A stretch of DNA of 64,000 nt from Asterias amurensis (Eukaryota > Echinodermata > Asteroidea > Forcipulatida > Asteriidae). Position 1 is the first letter of the stretch. Every line of letters starts with the position of its first letter. A model generated the notes under the pieces. It was not told where the DNA came from. It saw only the letters and a list, made by a program, of their open reading frames with translations, and searched no databases. Location: contig NC_092649.1 in assembly GCF_032118995.1 (NCBI RefSeq), forward strand, positions 29,278,927 to 29,342,926, written 5' to 3'. Positions 55,381 through 64,000 of this stretch are shown in pieces. Both the position numbers and the translations under genes were made by a program.

Positions 55381-55505
55381 CACAATTTTTCCATTGTTTC
55401 ATGTACACACAAACTCAACTGTGTGTACTTTCACTTCGCAAATATTTCGGACTCCATCAAATGGTCAAATTGCTTTGGTCTTACCACCAACGTTGACAAC
55501 TTCAG

Positions 55506-58500
55506 TTATAAATTTGGCGTGGCCCACTGCAGGAATTTCATTGCCATCTCGTAACCGAGGAAGCATGCCTGTGAAGAATGTCAATAATTAGAAGAAAAAT
55601 TAATAACATATTTTTATTTTACTGACATACTGCATTTAACTTAAAGATTCAGCAAGTTATAGAATGAACAAGAAAAACCATAGACCGTTTATTAACTAAA
55701 ATTCAATATCATTAATTTTATAAATGGTTTTGTATGATAAATAGACTATGCCTGCCTGAAATATATCATGTGGTAATAACCCTCCTACTATCTGACTGAT
55801 CAATATCATCCACTTTTTGAATAATAGATAACCTATAAAATCTGCAATATCATTTCATATGGTGAATGCATCTAATAATAGTAATTAAACAATGATAAGA
55901 TTTGAGTAGCAATTGTATGTCAACTTAATAACACTAAAGGCACTCTACAAATAACCACATTGGAAACAACCAAATGCAGAGCAAGATTAAAATATAAGTT
56001 CATAAATATAGTTCATAGCATCTTTGTAACAAGAATGTTTTTCATGGTACTCAACCAAGATGAAGAAAATACATAAAAATGGAGAAAGATACACAGTCAA
56101 CCCTCCTACTGTATGATCATGTAATATCATCCAATGTGGTTTTGAATGATAGATAACCAATTTGCAATATCATATTATGTGGTGAATGAATAAGGATAAT
56201 AATAATCAAATTTGAAAAGTGGCGGAAACCATCAACTTAATACCACTTAGAGCACTCTGCAAATACAATCCACATTTGAATCAAATGCAAAGCAAGATAA
56301 CAATCCATATCATAATTATGTGGTCATGGTAAAGTTAATAGCATCCTTGAACAAGAATTAAAAAAAAAATTAAGTTCTTTTTGAAAATTTAAAAAGATGG
56401 AGAATTATGAAAAGGTGGAGAAATAGATAAAGATGAAAAAATGTATTAAGATGAAAAAATATACAAAAATGAAGAAATATACAAAGATGGAGAAATATAC
56501 CAAAATGAAGAAACAATATACCAAGATGGAGAAATAATAAATATACACAATTCATAATCAACCTTCCTACTGGCTGACCATCCAATATCATTTACTGTGG
56601 TTTGGAATGTAATACACAGCAATATGACAATATAAAAACCAATGCAGTAAATATCAATACAGATCAATTTGTAATGATAGCATCACATTCAAACATTATA
56701 TCACACAAAATTGCCCAAGGATAGGCAGCACTGGTAAATAAATGCAATGGCAATCTTGAAAATAATATCACAAACATAAGACATTTATAAATGCTTTACA
56801 CCAAATAAAGCACCTAACAAATGTGTGGCTGAACAAGTCAGACCACAAAACAAATAAAAAGGAGAGAAACAGTTCAAGCAAAGATGGTTAATAATGATTC
56901 ATGAAACAATGCATTCCATTTTATAAAACATGTTGAAATAGACACAAGGTGAGGAGGCAGAAATGACTGCCGGACCAATCCAAGAACACCAGGACGATCT
57001 TGGTCCAATTTCATGGCTCGGCTCACCACAGAACTCTGCGCTTAGCAAGCGCAGAATTCTGCGGTAAGCAGAGTCATAAAGTTGGACCCTTATCAATAAA
57101 CATCCTGGGTTCCTTGTAATTTGCAATACACAATCAATAGAAACACATTGTTGTTTATTTATGGGAGAGCGGGTAAATTAATACCCGCCCCTCTCTCCCC
57201 CGATAGGCAATGCAATTCCTGAAATATTTTAGCAGAACTACAAAGTCAAAGATTATGTTGAAAATATGTCAATTTTCATGGTTTCTCACTTCACAATGAA
57301 TGGTTACTTTGTTGATTTGATCATTTATATACCATGGATACTCTTGTTACATTGAGCACATGGTACTAACGTTAAATGAAGATTATAATATGTGGTACTC
57401 ATGTTACCTATATTTCATGGTACATTATTTCACATTAAATTGATCCCGTAATCCATGGTACTCATGTAACACGGTCAACCTGTTTCACAGTAACTCAAAA
57501 TAATGACCATAAAATATATGGTTACCCACACTACATCGAGCACAGGTAATATAATTCACACTTTCTGAATGGCCTTTTCAAATAGCATTAGTATTTGTTT
57601 CAACAATACAATTTGAAAATATTATAACCCAAATTGCTCCCTGAATTTAACGTGCGTAGCAAGAGTCACAATTTTGTCAACATACCGCATTTGCTGGGAA
57701 AGCTCTGAGCATGACTGGCGTGATTCCCTTAAACAGAGCGAAGAATCCTTCGCTCTTTATTAGTCTCGGGAAGACGTCACGGACACCACGAGGGTAGGTT
57801 CCCTCAGGGGCTGCATTGACAAGAGGAAAATAAAACAATGATGATGGATTAAAGTGACCATGTGAGTTTCAAGGTTCATTTCAATTGCAATCTGTTTGGA
57901 AAGGGCTGAGGGAAAGAAGCAGTATAAAAAGTATAAAAGAAAGAAAGAAATACCCAAAACAATTGGTGTTCTGCTGAGGTCTGAACACCTAACAATTGAT
58001 AACATTTCTAATGCACCATCTTCATCTAAAAATGTTCTAGGCGCAAAATACAATAAAAATCCATTAAAAACTACATTGAAATACAAACAATAAAAGTTAC
58101 AACGAAATACATACAATACAGCCTAAAAATACATACATGTACCATCTACTTTGTGACATAGAATGACACAATTTTTGTAAAAGCAGACACCCTCACCCCT
58201 ATATCAGGGGGAAAACATTGTAATAAACACAGTATTTAATGAAAAGAGATTAAAATCTGGCAATGCACACTAATCCACATAGGAAACACCATACAAAAAA
58301 AGGAGGAAATATGAAACAACTGTTTGATTCTGCCACTATACCTGTCTGTAATCGGGACTTGAGTGTGTCTGGTGCAATGCCTACACACCAGTTCAGAACA
58401 CCAGCCATTCCACCGGCAAACAGTACGCGAAGAACACTCAATTCTCCTGGTCTGCAATACAAACAAAACATCAAACTAGTGAGTGGTGTTCAAAGCTTTG

Positions 58501-61500
58501 AATGGTGTGGGAAAAAAATATGAAGTAGGTATAACAAGTAAACTTGCTGATCAACCATGTGATCAACCATTCTCAGCTGCTAGTAAGGATGATTAGCCAC
58601 ATAAATTATTCTTACTCATGTGGCCCTAGCCGGGAATTGAACCAGGGCCACAGTGATGAGAAGTGAGAGCTTAATGCACTAGCCACCCATGCCACCCCTG
58701 ATGAAGCAATGTTTCATCTGGTATCAGGCAGTGTAGATAAGAGCACTAGACTCAATCTCAGGTGTATCTGATTAGCAGAGTGTGGGTTCTAGTCCTGCCG
58801 TCGATTTCACAAAACTCTTCCTAACTTAAGACTAATCTTAGGACGTTGGGCGAGTCCCAACCATGCACCGTAGCATGCAGACCTTAAGATTAATCCTAAG
58901 TTAGGACGAGTTACTAGTCCTATCTCGAGATAAGACGAGTCCTAACTCTTTGTGAAATCGACCCCAGTGCACTTATAAAAAAGAGAAGGGGTTCACGTTC
59001 CTGGTTTGATCAGCAGCATATTGCGCCACAGCACCCTGTAAACAATTACATGGTGCTAGGTAAGAGAAAAGGGTTTTACACTTCAAAAACGTAGCTCCAC
59101 AATACCTAGCAAGAATATACTGAAGTGCCTTGAGCATCGAGGGACGGATAAGAGCACTATATTATTATTTATTATTATTTACATATTGACAAGTAAACAG
59201 ACAACTTAAAATTAATGAACCAATAACAAAGCAGTTTAAAAATAATCAGAAATGTAATTTTACAAAGATGAAACACTTGCATATTTTAAAAGCAAGACGG
59301 AGCAACATAAAAAAACAAGCAAGCAAATAGGACGTACTTTTGGTCAGCCGGTGTGATCGCTATTTTAAGCCATTCATATACCATGAAATACATGCCACTA
59401 GCGGGAACGTCTGCAACAAGAAGGAATAATACAAAATAATAAAAGCAGGAAGAAACAGAGAGCTTGAAGGAGGGATGTTGTCTGAAAGCAGTTTCAAAAA
59501 TAAGCAGGAAATTCCAAACTGTACAAGTGACATGGTGTTTTGCTTGGTAACGTTTTTCTGGTACTCACCAATGTTTCTGTTTTGCCAAAAATAAGTGGAC
59601 AGCCTGTTCAAACTGTACATAGGACATGGGCCGATATTGTGAAATAAAACATAATTTGCTTAGCAGTGATATACATTGAACATTGTAGGATTCAAAACTT
59701 AACATGGTTGAAATACAATTTTGTTAGTTAGGTTTGGGAAAAACCATATACAGAAGTGGGTTGTGAAACTTTGCATGGTGGAGATACAATCTAGTATGGT
59801 TTGCAGTAACACCATGCACATGAGTAGGATTTGAAACGTTGCATGGTGGAGATACAATCTAGTAAGGTTTGCAGTAACACCATGTACATGAGTAGGATTT
59901 GAAACGTTGCATGGTGGAGATACAATCTAGTATGGTTTGCAGTAACACCATGCACATGAGTAGGATTTGAAACTTTGCATAGTGGGGATACAATCTAGTT
60001 TGGTTTGCAGTAACACTATTTACATGAGTAGGATTTGAAACTTTACATAGTGAAAATTAAATCTACTAAGGTTTGCAGTAACACCATGCACATGAGTAGG
60101 ATTCGAAACTTTACATAGTAAAAACTAATTCTACTAAGGTTTGCAGTAACACCATGCACATGAGGAGGATTTGAAACGTTGCATGGTGGAGATACAATCT
60201 AGTATGGTTTGCAGTAACACCATGCACATGAGTAGGATTTGAAACTTTGCATAGTGGGGATACAATCTAGTTTGGTTTGCAGTAACACTATTTACATGAG
60301 TAGGATTTGAAACTTTACATAGTGAAAATTAAATCTACTAAGGTTTGCAGTAACACCATGCACATGAGTCAGAGTAGGATTCGAAACTTTACATAGTAAA
60401 AACTAATTCTACTAAGGTTTGCAGTAACACCATGCACATGAGGAGGATTTGAAACGTTGCATGGTTTACACCAGCCTTGGCACTTGGTGTTTGTTCGTCC
60501 TTGCAAAATGTTAATTTTGTTAATGTAACAACCCTTTGATCAATACAGTAATGATATTGCATATAATGGCATTATAGCACTGAGCCGGCAACATGCAAAA
60601 CACTGCTACATGCAGCCAATTGCAACAGAGTACGGGATATTACATGATTGCGAATTGCAACAAAATACAGCAACGTTTACCGCTTGAAGTTTCTGTTTGG
60701 CTGGGATAGGGTTAAATACTCACCTCTTAGAAGTGTTGCACCAGTTCCTTTATAGAGCCCCTTAAAGAGTCCTGATTCTCGATAAATTTGCTTAGCACAG
60801 TCAGCTGGTCCAGCATACTTGGGTTTACCGCTAGACGCTGCTTGAATCTAAAAAACAATAATAAAGTACAAAACTGATTATACAACACCCTATGAACACT
60901 CAAACCACATATTTTGCCCTATGACAAAGTTAGCAGGGTTTGCCTACAAAGCTAACCCAAGGTCTTTTTCAAGGCTATTTAACCACTTGATGTCTTTTGC
61001 AGCCAAAGCTTTTCAAACTGGATAATGGTGGACATTTACGAACGCCTGGAACAAATTTGAAACATCCTCATTAATCAATTGATCACTGATGTATAATGAC
61101 ACTCCCTTGTGTAGCTTAAACACGAAAGCACCTACTGTGCTGCACTTTGTTTCTAGCACTAAGAGGAATACAGGCTCCTGGAAACCATGCTTGAAACCTC
61201 TCTTTATTAATGTCTTCCTGTATGGGTACCAATCAGAAGCCGTTCAACCTGTAAATGCCGTATAGACCGTATTGAATATGATGTCACGCTGCTCAAATAT
61301 CTGACCTACAAGATGGCGTCTGTGCGTGCGTGTGTGTGCCGTAGAAATCAAACCGGGAATGGTGCATGCTGCGTGCTTCGATGATGTGCGCGTTTGGACG
61401 AGCATACAGTTTGCCCTACAAGATGGCGACTTTTCATAGCAAAAAAGGGTTATTCAATACGGTCTATAGCCAGGAATCACATCTTGTAAGCAGCAGCAGA

Positions 61501-62510
61501 GAGATCACAAGAATTAATTAAAATAGAACAGACATTTGTGCCATTCATTACAATACATGTCATGTAAAGGTAATATTTGGAGAAACTTTTTCGCACCGAC
61601 TCGATGAGATATAAGTTTTTTATTTATATCTTACCTGTAGGAGGCATTTGATTCGTTCACCTGGGGCCATAATGACAGTTGTGAAGACACCGGCAAGCAT
61701 TCCTGCTTTGAAGAGTTGTTGCAAACTAGAAACGGAAAGGAAGAAAATTAATACAAATTACACTCAAAAATGGTTTTTAAAAGAGCAGTCATTTAAGTTA
61801 TCTTGATCCAAGACATTTCTTTTGTATACTATTGTTGGAGCACCAAGGCTGAACTGCCTAGTGCACTAGATTGAAGCTCTAGTGTTTCTGATCAGCAGAG
61901 TGTGGGTTCGAGTACCGGTCTTTACATTTATGTCATTAAGCAGGGCTGCGTCCTTTGGAATCAGGGGAACCAAGGCCAAAATGAAGGCAATGTCCTCCTT
62001 GATACAACACAAGTCCATGAGTGTCTGTTTCAGTCCTAAAACTTACTTGTAATTTCCATTTTCAGCTGGCGTTTGAAGTTTTTTACCGATACTGAAACCT
62101 AAGAAGCAAGTTGCATACATTGGAGTGACTCCTAATATGGGTGCAAACATTCCCTTGTACAGACCAAAGAACCCCTATGGAGATAAAGAATAAAACAAGA
62201 CATGTTGAAGTCAAAACATCACAGTCACTGCTCTTTCTGAATGTCAATTGTGGAAAGTAAAGAACAAATACAAAAAAAACAACACCCAAAACTAGATATT
62301 TCTTGAGAAACTCAATGATGTTCATCTCTACTCAATACAGCAAATGTTTTGTTATGTAAAATTCACTCTACAGAGAATTTTCTTTATATTTTCAGGGCAT
62401 TTCCCTTTAATCATTACCTCTTTTGACACTGTTTTCTTCGCACAGTCCCATGTTCCCCTGTAAAGGGGCGTGGCCCCTGTGGCAACTGAAGGTTGAGTCT
62501 GCAACCGGAC
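55506..62510 (-). CDS. SLC25A20: Mitochondrial carnitine/acylcarnitine carrier, N-terminal exon missing
   Basis: Exons in transcript order: 62418-62510, 62047-62174, 61635-61725, 60724-60847, 59338-59410, 58342-58451, 57686-57810 and 55506-55568 (TAA). They give 268 residues with consistent phases; the family is ~300 aa, so only ~30 N-terminal residues (first helix with the first P-x-D-x-x-K motif) are missing beyond 62510. Matches to the acylcarnitine carrier: [108 protein letters not shown], ending ATPNL. Motifs PGERIK and PDTLKSR are the second and third carrier signatures. The protein exchanges acylcarnitine for carnitine across the inner mitochondrial membrane for beta-oxidation. Confidence 0.93.
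55569..57685. repeat. Last SLC25A20 intron: degenerate tandem repeats
   Basis: A unit with CCCTCCTACT, ATATCATCCA, GATAGATAACC, GGTGAATG and GCAAATAC recurs near 55775-56000, 56095-56300 and (partly) 56560-56620. Between the last two lies an ~18-bp minisatellite (56390-56540) of AAATATACAAAGATGGAG-type units. The rest is AT-rich with TCATGGTACT-like repeats near 57330-57470. Confidence 0.6.
58728..59165 (+). mobile_element. tRNA-derived SINE interrupted by a hairpin element
   Basis: Head GTAGATAAGAGCACTAGACT ... GCAGAGTGTGGGTTCTAGTC is separated from the body CAGTGCACTTATAAAAAAG ... GAGAAGGGGTTCACG by a family 3 element (58799-58966) bounded by TCGATTTCACAAA and TTTGTGAAATCGA. It ends in a TTATTATTTATTATTA tail. 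Confidence 0.75.
59735..60470. repeat. 68-bp minisatellite
   Basis: About eleven head-to-tail units marked by GGTTTGCAGTAACACCATG, GAGTAGGATTTGAAAC and GATACAATCTAGT; unit starts fall 68 bp apart (59798, 59866, 59934, 60002, 60070). Multi-unit blocks recur in the same order, indicating higher-order duplication. Located in an SLC25A20 intron. Confidence 0.93.
61845..61950 (+). mobile_element. SINE fragment
   Basis: GTGCACTAGATTGAAGCTCTAG ... CAGCAGAGTGTGGGTTCGAG matches the tRNA-like head of the elements at 28240 and 58728; the body is truncated. Confidence 0.65.
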
Positions 62511-62577
62511 CTGTTCAACAACAGAAGTTAAAAATTAAAAAATATTCAAAATGTACATATAATTGTCAGTAACAGTA

Positions 62578-62961
62578 TTAAAGACTGTGGACACTATTGG
62601 TAATTACTCAAAACAATTATTAGCATAAAACCCTACTTGGTAACGACTAATGGGGAGCTGTTGATAGTATAAAACATTGAGAGAAACGGCTCCCCCTGAA
62701 GTAACATAGTTTTCGAGAAAGAAGTAAGTTTACACAAATTTTATTTCGAAACCTCAGATTTAGAATATGAGGTCTTGAAATCAAGCATCTGAAAGCACAT
62801 ACTTTGTGTGACAAGGGTATTTTTTTGTTCATTATTATCTCGCAACTTCGACAATCGATTGAGCTCAAATTTTCACAGGTTTGTCATTTTATGCATATGT
62901 TGAGTTACACCAAGTGAGAAGACTTGTCTTTGACAATTACCAACAGTGTCCAGTGTCTTTA
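62578..62961. mobile_element. TTAA-bounded foldback element (MITE family 1)
   Basis: Left TTAAAGACTGTGGACACTAT, right CAACAGTGTCCAGTGTCTTTA. Contains the central ACCTCAGATTTAGAATATGA palindrome. Confidence 0.85.
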
Positions 62962-63441
62962 TTAAGACAACTTTTGGCTTTAATGTAAATGTACATGTAA
63001 TGTAAAAGGAAAGTTCAAGTGCACATTTCATCACATGAACTGAATTCTTGCACATTCATTCCCATTCCAAAGGAACTAAAATGGAAGTTGTCATGAGCAG
63101 CGTTGTCAAAACAACCATAGACCCAAATGTTTTTTTGTTTTTTTGAAAGATGTGTTAGTATTTCCCAATGATATTCTTCCTACTTTAGTCTGACTTCCAA
63201 TTTTGTTTGCCCTTGAAAAACGTGAAAAGATTGTGAGTAAATTGCCTGAAATGTCTATTAAAGCATAAACCATTAATTTGATTTTTACACTGTCTGCTAA
63301 TTATTACTAGATGAAGTATTTAAAGCTCAAAGTGGGCGGTGCCTCTATTTCCATAATCTGAATCAGTCAAACCTCTGTGACTGTGAGTCTGTGTCTGGAC
63401 AGATGCAAGGATTTAATTTGCCTTAAATTAAGGCAGATAAA

Positions 63442-63917
63442 GTGTAGTGCTGGGCGAATAGTGAAATTTTGTTATTCGGATACCGCTGGCCAACTATCCG
63501 AAATTAACCGGATATTCGAATAGTTTTTTCACCGCTAGAGGGCGCTTTAAAAAAAAACAAAAAAAAAAAAACTTTTGTAATCTTTGAACAAATTACGTCA
63601 GAAATGTCATTGTTTTAACTCTTCACGGAGGTGAGCATAGTTTAATACTTAATTTATGCTGTTTTATGCTGTCTTAATAGAAGTTTCATAAGGATTCAGA
63701 CAAATCATTCATATCAGTTGTCGCCCGACGTCCGCGGATATTCGGATATTAAAGAATATCCGGTTACTCGGTTGTAATTACAGAACTATCCGGTTTATAA
63801 ATAGCTATTCGCGCCCTATGCGGATATCCGGTTAAGAAAAAAAAGGCATTCGCGGTTACGGATAGGAAAACCTATTCGCCATTAACCGGATATTCAAATA
63901 ATTCGCCCAGGCCTAAT
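63442..63917. mobile_element. Foldback element with GGGCGAAT ends
   Basis: Left TAGTGCTGGGCGAATAGTGA and right TTCGCCCAGGCCTAA are inverted. Many internal copies of CCGGATATTCG / CGGATATCCGG occur. A TAGAGGGCGCTTT motif and an A-rich run lie inside. No coding capacity. Confidence 0.75.
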
Positions 63918-64000
63918 AAAGTGGTGGTCGGATGGCAAGCAGAATTTTAGCCCCAAGTCCGATCTTGAAAAATTGTGCATTTCCTGCCACCACTTTTACA

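Larger units (their letters stand above)
49663..55505. other. Convergent intergenic region
   Basis: Lies between the 3' ends of the GAREM-like gene (+) and SLC25A20 (-). No supported gene. Contains family 1 elements (49980-50356, 54443-54823), a family 3 hairpin (51075-51232), a poly-T run (53331-53353), a single GAGCCAACA arm (52629-52660) and a tRNA-like sequence (55147-55218). The GAREM-like 3' UTR must lie at its left edge; its end is not evident. Confidence 0.6.
62511..64000. other. Probable first large intron of SLC25A20
   Basis: No exon matching the carrier N-terminus is visible. Contains a family 1 element (62578-62961) and a foldback element with GGGCGAAT ends (63442-63917). Confidence 0.6.

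Noticed and set aside
59735..60470. CRISPR-like regular spacing
   Set aside because: 68-bp head-to-tail units without unique spacers in an animal intron; a minisatellite.

Overview
The window is animal nuclear DNA: AT-rich, with many short exons bounded by GT-AG introns, dense foldback elements and tRNA-derived SINEs. The repeat families and the three genes (plexin, CABIT-SAM adaptor, mitochondrial carrier) suggest an echinoderm, most likely a sea star. That assignment rests on resemblance I recognise, not on a search. All gene models were built by hand from reading frames, splice sites and comparison with plexin, GAREM and SLC25A20; each assembles into a frame-consistent CDS.

Layout. (1) 1-3287, + strand: last five coding exons of an upstream plexin, followed by its 3' flank. 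(2) 6611-35567, + strand: a complete second plexin that repeats the same 3' end. The ~6.1 kb segments 1-6055 and ~32267-38370 are near-identical, and the proteins they encode appear identical over the last ~203 residues. (3) 38952-49662, + strand: a nine-exon gene for a 683-aa CABIT-coiled coil-SAM adaptor of GAREM type. (4) 55506-62510, - strand: eight of the exons of a mitochondrial carnitine/acylcarnitine carrier (SLC25A20); the N-terminal exon lies beyond the right edge.

The most unusual locus is the complete plexin. It has three intact 5' units about 2.4 kb apart. Each unit has its own conserved upstream block (a GCCCGCCCA box and a TGACTCA AP-1-type site at nearly constant distance from the ATG) and one 1.16-kb exon encoding a signal peptide and most of the sema propeller, ending at a phase-0 donor. 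After these come two homologous 109-nt exons separated by only 44 nt. Both have phases 0/1, so they should be mutually exclusive. Three first exons and two second exons give up to six propeller variants on one shared PSI/IPT/transmembrane/GAP chassis, an arrangement reminiscent of clustered protocadherins combined with Dscam-type exons. First-exon differences concentrate at residues ~189-261. A duplicated 114-nt cytoplasmic exon could add further isoforms.

The GAP domain of this plexin lacks the adjacent arginine pair that normally serves as arginine finger, although the LPLRFW arginine of the second GAP segment is present. Together these features suggest a receptor with diversified recognition and altered or absent Rap-GAP catalysis.

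Introns and spacers carry TTAA-bounded foldback elements, SINEs, two remarkable palindromes (65-bp perfect arms; ~100-bp GC-rich arms), a 68-bp minisatellite and decayed tandem echoes of exon ends. The main caveat is that the two plexin 3' ends differ by only a few percent, so an uncollapsed-haplotype assembly artefact must be excluded.
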